From CAYSSM01 sp964433905 (GTDB taxonomy: Bacteria > Patescibacteriota > UBA1384 > UBA12157 > JAENIV01), in NCBI GenBank assembly GCA_964433905.1, contig CAYSSM010000015.1, positions 1-15,094 on the forward strand: a stretch of 15,094 nucleotides of DNA, given 5' to 3'. The notes beneath the pieces are model-generated. The model was given only the letters and a program-made list of their open reading frames with translations, was not told the DNA's origin and did not search any database. Shown here one piece after another: positions 1-5,553 of the stretch (its first letter is position 1; every line of letters starts with the position of its first letter). The position numbers and the translations under genes are program-made.

Positions 1-57
1 TTAAATTAGGATTTAAATATTGTTTCGGATTTCGTGCTTAGGATTTCGGATTTTCCT
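1..57. repeat. Dispersed intergenic repeat overlapping the 3' end of dprA
   Basis: On the minus strand this stretch reads as a chain of CCGAAATCC-like units followed by AAGCACGAAATCCGAAACAA and an AT-rich tail. A closely similar string lies at about 3676-3725 on the plus strand, including the shared GAAACAATAT and AAGCACGAAAT blocks. The repeat supplies the last DprA codons (ENPKS) and its stop. Translated NPKS-type peptides are familiar from repeats in many CPR genomes. The function is unknown. Confidence 0.7.
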
Positions 58-1144
58 TTAGTTTTCCCTTAATCACATAAGATGTGCCGCCTAAATTTGC
101 GACCATACCTTTCATTTCTAACATAACTAAGGTGGAGTTGACAAGAGCCGGCTCCAAACGGGACTGCCGAATTAAGCTGTCGACCAAAATCGGTTTGCCC
201 AATAATTTTAAGAGAATTTCCTCTTCGCGGGAATCAGGAATAATTTCTGAAGATTTAACATAACCCTGCCTTTTAGGTATGTCTAATTCCTCTAAAATAT
301 CCGATGAGGAAGTTATAAGCTTGGCTCCCATTTGTATCAAGCGATTTGGACCTTGAGAAGTTTCCGAAAAAATCATCCCCGGAACGGCAAAAACTTCCCG
401 ATTGTAATCGATCGCCGCTCGAGCGGTAATTAGAGATCCGGATTCCAAAGCCCCTTCAACAACCAATGTTCCCAAGCTCATGCCGGCAATGATTCTGTTT
501 CGTAAAGGAAAATTTGACCTAAAAGAAGCCGTTTTTAAGGGAAATTCAGAGATAATCGCCCCGCCAGAGGCTATAATTTTATCGGCTAACCTGATATTGT
601 TAACCGGATAAACCTCGTCCAAACCGCAGCCAAGAACGGCGATTGTCCGGCCTTTGGCTTCTAAAGCAACATGATGAGCTATGGCGTCAATTCCTAAAGC
701 AAGCCCGGAAATGATGGTAACTTGATTTTTAGCCAAAGGATAGACAATTTCCTCAACCGCCCTTTGGCCATAAGAAGTAAATTTTCGCGAGCCCACCACG
801 GCTAAAGCAATTTCATCTTCAGGCAGAATTTTTCCGCGGATGTAAAGTAAACCGGGCGCGTCTGGAAGTTCCTTAAGCAATTTAGGATAACCTTGTTCAG
901 GAAAAATAAGCGTTTCGATTCTAAGTTTAGCAAGTTTTTGCATTTCCCTGTTAGGATCAACTTTTGCGATAACTTCTTGAGCTGCTTGAACCTGGCTCAA
1001 ATCGAGTCCGGCTGATTCTAATTCTTGCACGGATGCCTGCCAAACTTTGGAAATCTTTTTAAATCTCCTAAAAAGCTTGCTAAAAGTTCTGGCGCCAATT
1101 TTTGGGTGGGTTGAGAGCGCCACCCAATATTTTTTTTCGTCCAT
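38..1144 (-). CDS. dprA: DNA-processing protein DprA (Smf family)
   Basis: DprA binds incoming single-stranded DNA during natural transformation and loads RecA on it in the cytoplasm. The 368-residue product has the full family layout. An N-terminal helical/HhH-like region (about 1-65) is followed by the Rossmann-like DprA core (about 75-285) with VVGSR at 116-120, SGLALGID at 146-153, the GCG turn at 172-174, FPLRNRIIAG at 212-221 and EGALESGS at 230-237. A C-terminal winged helix (about 305-358) follows, as in longer homologues. The ATG at 1142-1144 gives the expected N-terminus. The last residues (ENPKS) are encoded by a dispersed repeat, so the tail is probably not conserved. It is transcribed away from the small gene at 1220. 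With the type IV pilin operon in the same window it fits a competence role, which is inference. Confidence 0.95.
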   Translation of the reverse strand: MDEKKYWVALSTHPKIGARTFSKLFRRFKKISKVWQASVQELESAGLDLSQVQAAQEVIAKVDPNREMQKLAKLRIETLIFPEQGYPKLLKELPDAPGLLYIRGKILPEDEIALAVVGSRKFTSYGQRAVEEIVYPLAKNQVTIISGLALGIDAIAHHVALEAKGRTIAVLGCGLDEVYPVNNIRLADKIIASGGAIISEFPLKTASFRSNFPLRNRIIAGMSLGTLVVEGALESGSLITARAAIDYNREVFAVPGMIFSETSQGPNRLIQMGAKLITSSSDILEELDIPKRQGYVKSSEIIPDSREEEILLKLLGKPILVDSLIRQSRLEPALVNSTLVMLEMKGMVANLGGTSYVIKGKLKENPKS

Positions 1145-1164
1145 AAAGTAATTTTATCACGGGA

Positions 1165-1193
1165 TTGACTTTTTATTAACTTTAGTTTATTAT
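1165..1193 (+). promoter_or_regulatory. Sigma70-type promoter for the small gene at 1220
   Basis: TTGACT at 1165-1170 and TATTAT at 1188-1193 are separated by exactly 17 bases, each one base from the vegetative consensus. Transcription would start near 1200, leaving a leader of about 20 nt that is almost only the ribosome-binding site. Confidence 0.75.
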
Positions 1194-1219
1194 AAATTAT
1201 TAGTAATAAGGAGGCAGTG

Positions 1220-1513
1220 ATGATAATGGACCCGAGGCACCTAAGAAGCAGATTCGTCAGAAAACACGAGCTTGTGGCCGAAGCCATAAGAGTCGCCAAA
1301 ATTATCGGCCTTGACATAGCCGAATCCGATTTCAATAAAGTAACTCTTGACCAACTTCGCCAGGCTTTCATTAATCGGACAATCAACAAACTGCTTTGGT
1401 CAATCACCGAAACGAAAAAAAAACCACCTCAAAAACAGGCTCACCGCACTATTCAGGATCAGGCCGAACGTGGCCGAGAGATTGCCAAACATGACAAGCG
1501 TTATACTATGTAA
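1220..1513 (+). CDS. Small basic hypothetical protein
   Basis: I do not recognise this family. The start is set by the strong Shine-Dalgarno AAGGAGG at 1208-1214, five bases before the ATG at 1220; a GTG at 1217 is too close and an ATG at 1226 is a weaker alternative. The 97-residue product is hydrophilic, with no signal peptide or membrane segment. It is rich in Arg and Lys and appears mostly helical: residues about 10-60 could form a compact helical domain, followed by a Lys/Gln-rich polar tail (KKKPPQKQ onward). A nucleic-acid-binding role is conceivable from the charge but is not shown. The gene has its own promoter (1165-1193) and terminator (1522-1557) and is divergent from dprA, so it is a monocistronic unit. 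That good set of signals argues it is real despite the lack of a recognisable domain. Confidence 0.7.
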   Translation: MIMDPRHLRSRFVRKHELVAEAIRVAKIIGLDIAESDFNKVTLDQLRQAFINRTINKLLWSITETKKKPPQKQAHRTIQDQAERGREIAKHDKRYTM

Positions 1514-1521
1514 GACGATTT

Positions 1522-1557
1522 ACCCCCAAAGTTTCCACTGCGGGGGTTATTTTTTGC
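1522..1557 (+). terminator. Rho-independent terminator of the small gene
   Basis: ACCCCC at 1522-1527 pairs with GGGGGT at 1542-1547 across a 14-nt loop and is followed by a T-rich tail. It lies about 10 nt after the stop codon at 1511-1513. Confidence 0.75.
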
Positions 1558-1565
1558 TAAAAAGC

Positions 1566-1594
1566 TTGACAAATTAGAATTTCTATGTTATGGT
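1566..1594 (+). promoter_or_regulatory. Sigma70-type promoter for an orphan RNA
   Basis: A perfect TTGACA (1566-1571), a 17-base spacer and TATGGT (1589-1594) lie directly after the preceding terminator. The start point would be near 1601. No plausible coding sequence follows on this strand, so it probably drives a non-coding transcript. Confidence 0.7.
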
Positions 1595-1600
1595 AGTAAA

Positions 1601-1788
1601 ACAATTTTAATATGGTAATAGGAAAAAATACTGATTAAATTAATTAGCTTCTTTCCTATTACACCCAATCCCAGCCTTGTACATTAAATTTTTATATGAG
1701 GCTGGCAAGATAGTTCCGCTTCGCGGAATTGGTTGGGAATGTAAAGGAGAGGATAAGCAAAAAGGACTGCGCAAGCGGTCCTTTTTGC
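1601..1788 (+). ncRNA. Putative structured small RNA, class unknown
   Basis: A stretch of about 190 nt between a strong promoter and a strong terminator contains no ORF with a ribosome-binding site. It folds by eye into ordered helices. TAATAGGAAA (1615-1624) pairs with TTTCCTATTA (1652-1661), enclosing an inner hairpin CTGATT/AATTAG. CCCAATC (about 1664-1670) pairs with GGTTGGG (about 1731-1737, one G-U) and encloses two hairpins: CCAGCC (about 1671-1676) with GGCTGG (about 1700-1705), and TTCCGC with GCGGAA around a TTC loop near 1713-1728. The 3' end is the GCAA-tetraloop hairpin at 1757-1788. It does not show the hallmarks of tmRNA, RNase P RNA or SRP RNA, and I cannot match it to 6S RNA. 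Flanking plus-strand genes are absent, so a cis riboswitch is unlikely. A trans-acting RNA is the best reading. Confidence 0.55.
1757..1788 (+). terminator. Tetraloop terminator hairpin
   Basis: A 14-bp stem (1757-1770 with 1775-1788, one G-U pair) is capped by a GCAA tetraloop; the T-run lies in the 3' arm. It ends the putative small RNA. Because the 5' arm is A-rich, it could also act on minus-strand transcripts from the operon at 1874-2935. Confidence 0.75.
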
Positions 1789-1800
1789 GTTATTAAACAA

Positions 1801-1830
1801 AACAGGACATGCGCGAACGCATGTCCTGTT
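1801..1830 (-). terminator. Terminator of the two-gene high-GC operon
   Basis: A perfect 13-bp stem (1801-1813 with 1818-1830) has a four-base loop that reads TTCG on the minus strand and is followed on that strand by TTTTGTTTAA. It lies about 45 nt downstream of the stop codon of the lipoprotein gene. A second hairpin (1757-1788) follows, so readthrough would be blocked twice. Confidence 0.75.
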
Positions 1831-1873
1831 AGTGGGCTTTCGCTCACAGTTCGAGGGAAGTTCCCTAGTGTGG

Positions 1874-2419
1874 TTACTTCCGGGAAACTTCCATGTTGAT
1901 GATCACACTCTTCACAGCGAGCGGCTGGTCGGAGATGTGAGGAATCATCCCTCCGGTAACGTACTGTTGGTGGTAAACACCCTTGGAGTCCCACCAGTAC
2001 AGGTACTCGATCGAGGAACCGAAGGTTCCGTCCTCGCCGAGCACCTCGTCAGTGTCATAGATATGGTTGCCGACTTTGAATTGGAAGCTGTTCGTGCTAT
2101 TTCCGACAGTGTGCGAAGGCGTCAATCGCTTGCCGCTACTCGTGACCTTTCCCATGACCGTGCTATAGATGAGCACTTGTCCAGAATAGGCACTGATGAT
2201 ATAGAGGTGCTTGATCGCCCCCGGCTGGTTGTCCATCATAATGCGATGCTTGATGTTCGCCTGCTCGACTGTCAGACCTTGGGTGTCCTTCCGCACTTTA
2301 CCCACAGGTACCATCTTAGTCCCGGAAATGGACTTGATTGGTCTATCAATATCACACCCCGACACGACAGCTACCAGACCAACCAGTCCGGCAAGAAGTA
2401 CTGCCCGTGATGGTTTCAT
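1874..2419 (-). CDS. Hypothetical lipoprotein
   Basis: This 181-residue protein is of unknown family. Residues 1-22 are a classical lipoprotein signal: a short basic start (MKPSR), a hydrophobic core and the lipobox VSGC with the lipidated Cys at 22. The mature part is polar and probably beta-rich, with many Gly, Ser, Thr and Tyr and a WW pair in the YLYWWDSKG segment at about 140-148. It would be anchored to the outer face of the cytoplasmic membrane. The start is supported by AAGGAGG about eight bases upstream of the ATG at 2417-2419. It follows the membrane-protein gene by 12 bases in the same operon, so the two products may work together in the envelope. Base composition is well above that of neighbouring core genes, which suggests acquisition or relaxed amelioration. 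I can assign no function. Confidence 0.75.
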   Translation of the reverse strand: MKPSRAVLLAGLVGLVAVVSGCDIDRPIKSISGTKMVPVGKVRKDTQGLTVEQANIKHRIMMDNQPGAIKHLYIISAYSGQVLIYSTVMGKVTSSGKRLTPSHTVGNSTNSFQFKVGNHIYDTDEVLGEDGTFGSSIEYLYWWDSKGVYHQQYVTGGMIPHISDQPLAVKSVIINMEVSRK

Positions 2420-2431
2420 GTCTTGTCCTCC

Positions 2432-2935
2432 TTAGTTTTCGGTGTACGTCTTGTACTCACGCGGTAGGGGCTCGGATGCCCCTTCTGGCAGTTGGCCCTT
2501 GTTGGCAAATCGCCAGTTGAACTTGGCCATCTGTGCATTGTACTGGGCAGCCAACTCATTGTAGCTCGCCTTCACGCCAGCGGCTTCACTGGACCAGACG
2601 TTGTACTGCTCCCGATCTTCGCGCGGCCATTGACCCCGAGACTTGCCCTTATAGGAACTCTCCATGGCGGTCATCCGACCGTCGTAGACCTTAATGTCGG
2701 CGCGCTTCTTGTCGAGTTGCGCTGAGACATCCTTGAACCATTCGTACTTCTTCAGTAGGGCACTTGGCCCAAACTGTTCCTGTGTCACCTTGGCGGCCTC
2801 GCTGAACCATCCCATGGCCCAGCCGATGACGCTGATGACGATGACGAACAACACAATCGCACCGAGGATCTTCCAACCGAGGGCGACTGGACCTTTATCC
2901 GCCGCTTCTTCGTAGTCCTTCCAACTCTGCCTCAT
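2432..2935 (-). CDS. Hypothetical single-pass membrane protein with coiled-coil-like outer domain
   Basis: A 167-residue protein of a family I associate with CPR genomes but cannot name. A short polar N-terminus (1-20) is followed by one transmembrane helix (about 22-44, rich in Ile/Val/Trp/Gly) and then a long charged helical region (about 45-145). That region has YEWFKD at about 64-69 and repeated Ala/Gln/Lys heptad-like stretches. It ends with a conserved-looking segment YNAQMAKFNWRFANKG at about 132-147 and a Pro-rich tail (EPLPREY). The soluble part is probably extracytoplasmic. The start follows GAGG six bases upstream. It is the first gene of a two-gene operon with the lipoprotein at 1874-2419. 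Sampled lines here are about 53-63% G+C against about 35% in ileS, so codon use is clearly different. Function unknown. Confidence 0.78.
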   Translation of the reverse strand: MRQSWKDYEEAADKGPVALGWKILGAIVLFVIVISVIGWAMGWFSEAAKVTQEQFGPSALLKKYEWFKDVSAQLDKKRADIKVYDGRMTAMESSYKGKSRGQWPREDREQYNVWSSEAAGVKASYNELAAQYNAQMAKFNWRFANKGQLPEGASEPLPREYKTYTEN

Positions 2936-2941
2936 ACTCCA

Positions 2942-3022
2942 CCTCTTCGAGGGGTTAAATTTTCAAAGATCACATCCTTTGATCCCCTTCTTAAAGATTA
3001 TTAGATTAATAATCTATAAGAA
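2942..3022 (-). promoter_or_regulatory. Structured 5' leader of the high-GC operon
   Basis: The leader contains a long hairpin at 2988-3022: TTCTTA/TAAGAA, one A-A mismatch, then a perfect 9-bp stem around a 3-nt loop. Closer to the start codon, CCTC (2952-2949, minus strand) can pair with the GAGG ribosome-binding site (2945-2942). The overlapping CCCC (2954-2951) can instead pair with GGGG (2987-2984), enclosing a TCAAAG/CTTTGA stem. These two pairings are mutually exclusive, so the leader could gate ribosome access. This is read by eye and is not proven. Confidence 0.35.
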
Positions 3023-3056
3023 AGTGACCAAGACCAAATTCAACTGATAATATTAC

Positions 3057-3085
3057 ATATTACCAAAAATTTTAACTTTTGTCAA
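3057..3085 (-). promoter_or_regulatory. Strong sigma70 promoter of the high-GC operon
   Basis: On the minus strand a perfect TTGACA (3085-3080), a 17-base spacer and TAATAT (3062-3057) form a near-consensus promoter. The start point would be near 3050, giving a leader of about 115 nt before the ATG at 2935. Confidence 0.8.
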
Positions 3086-3112
3086 TACTTTATATTTTAA
3101 TACATTAGAGTA

Positions 3113-3661
3113 CTAAGGACGGATTATTTTATTTTCTTCAATATCAAAAACCATTGAAGGCGTGCCATTGAGTTCTATGTGAGATTTGATGACAAGATCA
3201 GCTTCATCGATAATAATAGAATCTAAATTCTTAAAATTGCTCGGAGTTGGTTCCCCTTGCCTATTAGCCGAGGATGCCACGATTGGACCAGTTAAATCGA
3301 TTAAGTCTTCCAGCCATTTTAAATTAGGATTTCTAATGCCAATTTTATTATCTTTTGTTATTATCGACGGGATATCAAAATCGAGCAGCTTTTTGTTAAG
3401 AACTAATGTCGCTTGGCCTTTTTTGTATTTTTTAAAATAATCAGCGATTTTATGATCATAATATTTCTCAGTCATTAAAATTGCTGTTGGTTTGTTTTGA
3501 GGCCGATTTTTAATCTTATATAATTTTTTAATCGCTTTTTCGTTAAGAGCGCAGCCGATTCCATAGACCGTATCTGTCGGGAATACCAAAATACCATTAG
3601 CCTTTAAAATTTCGGCCGCTTCATTAAGAGAGTTCTTGTTATTAATATTAATTATATCCAT
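3113..3661 (-). CDS. tsaC: Threonylcarbamoyl-AMP synthase, TsaC/YrdC (Sua5 short form)
   Basis: The enzyme makes threonylcarbamoyl-AMP from threonine, bicarbonate and ATP, the first step of t6A modification at position 37 of ANN-decoding tRNAs, in the cytoplasm. The product of 182 residues has the length of the YrdC-only form, without the Sua5 C-terminal domain. Visible family motifs are FPTDTVYGIG near residues 27-36, the KNRPQNKPTAIL segment carrying the K-R-P nucleotide-site residues, and the ASSANRQGEPTP loop. I chose the ATG at 3659-3661 (MDIININ). The frame continues 11 codons further up to 3694, but that extension lies at the edge of a dispersed repeat and is unlikely to be conserved. 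It is the last gene after the rplU-secE-nusG-rplK run, separated from rplK by a repeat-filled gap. Its place after rplK, where rplA is often found, is unusual. Confidence 0.9.
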   Translation of the reverse strand: MDIININNKNSLNEAAEILKANGILVFPTDTVYGIGCALNEKAIKKLYKIKNRPQNKPTAILMTEKYYDHKIADYFKKYKKGQATLVLNKKLLDFDIPSIITKDNKIGIRNPNLKWLEDLIDLTGPIVASSANRQGEPTPSNFKNLDSIIIDEADLVIKSHIELNGTPSMVFDIEENKIIRP

Positions 3662-3663
3662 AT

Positions 3664-3815
3664 TTGATGATACTAAATTCGAAACACGAAGCACGAAATT
3701 CGAAACAATATCTAAATTTAATATTTTTAGTATTTGAATTTGTCCTTCGACAGACTCAGGATGGTGAGCGAAGTCGAACCATTTCGGATTTAGAAATTCG
3801 GATTTCGGATTTATC
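3664..3815. repeat. Composite cluster of dispersed repeats between rplK and tsaC
   Basis: The gap holds at least three repeat units in a row. First comes a CGAAACACGAAGCACGAAAT type unit (about 3676-3725) that matches 1-57 in inverse orientation. Second is a palindromic unit at 3741-3780 with TTCGAC at 3746-3751 facing GTCGAA at 3773-3778 and inner CTCA/TGAG arms. Third is an ATTCGGATTTCGGATTT unit (about 3782-3815), also found inside rnhA. In translation they give KHEARNSKQ, RQTQDGERSR and EIRISD peptides, typical of repeat families scattered through CPR and other environmental genomes. No gene is seen here. Confidence 0.75.
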
Positions 3816-3819
3816 GAAA

Positions 3820-4242
3820 TTACTTCGTAATTTCTATCCCCATACTCTCAGCGGTGCCTTTGATGATTTTTATCGCCGAGGACAATTCAAAAGCATTTAG
3901 ATCTGCCATTTTTGCTTTGGCGATTTCTTCAACCTGAGCTTCGGTTACCTTGCCAACTTTTTCGCGGTTTGGCACACCGGAGCCTTTTTCAATCCCAGCG
4001 GCTTTCTTTAACAAAACCGCCGCCGGAGGTGATTTTAAAATAAAAGTAAAAGTTCTATCTTCATATACGGTGATTTCCACCGGTACCACCGTCTCGCCCA
4101 TTTTTTGAGTTTGAGCGTTAAATTTGCTGACAAAATCCATAATATTTAGGCCATGCTGACCTAAAGCCGGACCGATCGGCGGAGCCGGAGTTGCTTTGCC
4201 AGCCGGAGCCTGTAATTTGATTGTTGTTTTAATTTTTTTCAT
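3820..4242 (-). CDS. rplK: 50S ribosomal protein uL11
   Basis: uL11 binds the GTPase-associated region of 23S rRNA and forms the base of the ribosomal stalk. The 140 residues match the usual family length. The N-terminal domain has the hallmark APAGKATPAPPIGPALGQHG (about residues 12-31) and NIMDFVSKFNAQT. The C-terminal rRNA-binding domain includes FILKSPPAAVLLKKAAG, GSGVPN and the end segment IIKGTAESMGI. The start ATG at 4240-4242 follows a GTGAG motif. It lies downstream of nusG, as in most bacteria, with a gap of 90 bases that holds a leader resembling the one before rplU. No rplA follows; instead there is a repeat cluster and tsaC. Confidence 0.97.
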   Translation of the reverse strand: MKKIKTTIKLQAPAGKATPAPPIGPALGQHGLNIMDFVSKFNAQTQKMGETVVPVEITVYEDRTFTFILKSPPAAVLLKKAAGIEKGSGVPNREKVGKVTEAQVEEIAKAKMADLNAFELSSAIKIIKGTAESMGIEITK

Positions 4243-4332
4243 AAATACTCACTAATATCTAATTTGACTAATAACTAATGAAATTTTTGTTTTCTTATTC
4301 GCTATTTGTTTAGATTCGTTATTAGCGTGGGT
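4243..4332 (-). repeat. Leader of rplK, related to the rplU leader
   Basis: Read on the minus strand, the gap has an ordered set of blocks: CCACGCTAATAACGAAT, TAGCGAATAA, ATTAGTTATTAGT and ATTAGTGAG just before the ATG. The rplU leader (5399-5480) has the same blocks in the same order with a few substitutions and different spacing. The final block supplies the ribosome-binding site in both. It could be a dispersed repeat or a shared regulatory leader. Confidence 0.55.
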
Positions 4333-4941
4333 TCAAACTCTTTTTACCTGCAATGAATCCAAATTAACAGGTGTTTCACGACCAAACATCGAAACTAATA
4401 CTTTTACTTTGCCTTTATCTTCATCAATTTCCGTAACTTTAGCTTCAAAACCTTTTAAGGGGCCATCGGAAATTCTCACCAGATCACCTGGCTTGAATTC
4501 TATCTTGTATTTTGGTTCTTCAACGCCCATTCTCTTTTGAATTCTATCTATCTCTTCTTTTGACATTGGGGTAGGCCTAACACCCAAACCGATAAAACCG
4601 GTAACATTGGGCGTATTGCGCACAACATACCAAGAATCATCGGTCACAATCATTTCGACCAGAACATAGCCGGGAAAAATCTTTTTTTCGATGGTTTTTC
4701 GTTTACCGTTTTTAATTTCAATTTGTTTTTCTTTGGGCACCAAAACCTTGAAAATTTTATCTTCCATGCTTAAAGATTCAATTCTTTGCTTAAGATTCTC
4801 GGAAACTTGTTCTTCATATCCAGAATAAGTGTGAATAACATACCAACCGCGCTGACCGGTCTGTTTTTGAATTTTAGATTCTTCAGCGTTTTCTTTTTCT
4901 TCTTCAGCTTGTAATTTTTCTTTAAATTTATCGTTTGTCAT
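4333..4941 (-). CDS. nusG: Transcription termination/antitermination factor NusG
   Basis: NusG binds the RNA polymerase clamp, promotes processivity and links RNA polymerase to Rho or the ribosome. The 202 residues hold an acidic/Lys/Gln-rich N-terminal extension of about 30 residues, then the NGN domain from RGWYVIHTYSGYEEQV (about 31-46) through FPGYVLVEM and NTPNVTGFIG. A KOW domain follows (FKPGDLVRISDGPLKGFEAKV near 150-170, ending MFGRETPVNLDSLQVKRV). The charged N-terminal tail is longer than in E. coli, but such tails occur elsewhere. The ATG at 4939-4941 starts one base after the secE stop, with AGGA inside the last secE codons as ribosome-binding site, so translation of the two is probably coupled. 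Confidence 0.97.
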   Translation of the reverse strand: MTNDKFKEKLQAEEEKENAEESKIQKQTGQRGWYVIHTYSGYEEQVSENLKQRIESLSMEDKIFKVLVPKEKQIEIKNGKRKTIEKKIFPGYVLVEMIVTDDSWYVVRNTPNVTGFIGLGVRPTPMSKEEIDRIQKRMGVEEPKYKIEFKPGDLVRISDGPLKGFEAKVTEIDEDKGKVKVLVSMFGRETPVNLDSLQVKRV

Positions 4942-4942
4942 A

Positions 4943-5134
4943 TTATTTCCTATTAATTGCCATTTGAAGCAAATTAAATAAACCGTAATCTATCGCCACC
5001 ACTACGCTCATAGCAACAAGGATTGAGATAAAAACGATAATCGTATGAGAAGTTACTTCCTGACGATTCGGCCAAATAACTTTTCTCATTTCTTCGTAAG
5101 ACGAGGTAAAATAATTCTTAATGCGAGAAAACAT
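4943..5134 (-). CDS. secE: Preprotein translocase subunit SecE
   Basis: SecE clamps SecY in the SecYEG channel of the cytoplasmic membrane. The 63-residue protein is the common short, single-helix form. It has an amphipathic N-terminal helix ending in the conserved EEMRKVIWPNRQEV (about residues 14-27) and one transmembrane segment (about 31-57). Its ATG (5134-5132) follows directly on the rplU stop codon (TAAATG), and it ends one base before nusG. secE-nusG is the canonical pair; having rplU immediately upstream is less common and points to cotranscription from the promoter at 5521-5549. Confidence 0.95.
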   Translation of the reverse strand: MFSRIKNYFTSSYEEMRKVIWPNRQEVTSHTIIVFISILVAMSVVVAIDYGLFNLLQMAINRK

Positions 5135-5398
5135 TTATTTGATACTTTCTATTTTAATTTGCGTAAATGATTGGCGGTGGCCACGAACCCTTCTGTATCT
5201 TTTTTTAGGACGGAATTTTAATATTCTGACTTTTTTTTGTTTACCTTCTGACACAATACTCGCCTTTACTTTATGATTACCCAAAATATCAGAAAATTCA
5301 ACAGTTTTATCTTTGCTTACTATTTTTTCTATTTTAACAAGGTCGCCTGCTTGGACTTTGTATTGTTTACCGCCAGTTTTAATTACAGCAATTGACAT
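5135..5398 (-). CDS. rplU: 50S ribosomal protein bL21 (short form)
   Basis: bL21 is a large-subunit protein that binds 23S rRNA. The N-terminal signature AVIKTGGKQYKVQAGD (about residues 4-19) and the C-terminal KFRPKKRYRRVRGHRQSF are diagnostic. I chose the ATG at 5396-5398, which has GAGGA five to six bases upstream. The frame extends seven codons further up but without a ribosome-binding site. At 87 residues it is shorter than the usual ~100. The shortfall lies in the middle, where most homologues carry an extra loop between the VGD/VEL strand and the VLxF strand; here only ILGNHKVKASIVSEGKQKK remains. The usual partner rpmA (bL27) is not next to it; secE follows with no gap. Confidence 0.95.
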   Translation of the reverse strand: MSIAVIKTGGKQYKVQAGDLVKIEKIVSKDKTVEFSDILGNHKVKASIVSEGKQKKVRILKFRPKKRYRRVRGHRQSFTQIKIESIK

Positions 5399-5480
5399 TG
5401 CTTTCCTCACTAATAACAAATTTTAACTAATAACTAATCAGCCTAAATTCGTTATTCGCTTTATTAGTTATTGGCGTGGT
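5399..5480 (-). repeat. Leader of rplU, related to the rplK leader
   Basis: On the minus strand it carries CCACGCCAATAACTAAT, AAGCGAATAACGAATTTAG, GATTAGTTATTAGT and TTATTAGTGAGG, in the same order as the leader before rplK (4243-4332). The last block contains the rplU ribosome-binding site. The blocks are short and AT-rich, so a dispersed repeat origin is possible. Confidence 0.55.
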
Positions 5481-5484
5481 TTTC

Positions 5485-5502
5485 AAAAAATCCCCGAGGG
5501 GA
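5485..5502 (-). terminator. Short hairpin with T-run between rodA and rplU
   Basis: On the minus strand TCCC pairs with GGGA around a CTCG loop within TCCCCTCGGGGA (5502-5491), followed by six T (5490-5485). It could end rodA transcripts. Because it lies just downstream of the likely start point of the promoter at 5521-5549, it could instead act as an attenuator for the rplU operon. The stem is short. Confidence 0.45.
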
Positions 5503-5520
5503 AGTTTTATTTGTAATATA

Positions 5521-5549
5521 AGCATATACTATTCATTTTAATTTGTCAA
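5521..5549 (-). promoter_or_regulatory. Promoter of the rplU-secE-nusG operon
   Basis: On the minus strand a perfect TTGACA (5549-5544), a 17-base spacer and TATGCT (5526-5521) stand right after the rodA stop codon. The start point would be about 5514, giving a leader of about 115 nt that contains the hairpin at 5485-5502 and the repeat blocks at 5399-5480. Confidence 0.65.
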
Positions 5550-5553
5550 ATAT

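Noticed and set aside
1601..1788. Assigning the structured RNA as 6S, SRP RNA, tmRNA or RNase P RNA
   Set aside because: None of the motifs I would expect (tRNA-like end, SRP GGAA/GCAG loop region, RNase P core, long single hairpin with central bubble) could be seen.
1832..2410. Long plus-strand open frame opposite the lipoprotein gene
   Set aside because: No ribosome-binding site, no recognisable features, and the minus-strand gene has a lipobox, a strong Shine-Dalgarno and operon context; open antisense frames are common in higher-GC DNA.
3662..3694. Eleven extra N-terminal codons for tsaC (MLRVSNLVSSN)
   Set aside because: They fall at the edge of a dispersed repeat, and the family normally starts close to the internal Met used here.
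3664..3900. Plus-strand frame translating to KHEARNSKQ and RQTQDGERSR peptides
   Set aside because: The peptides are translations of known-type dispersed repeats and the frame runs into the 3' end of rplK on the opposite strand.
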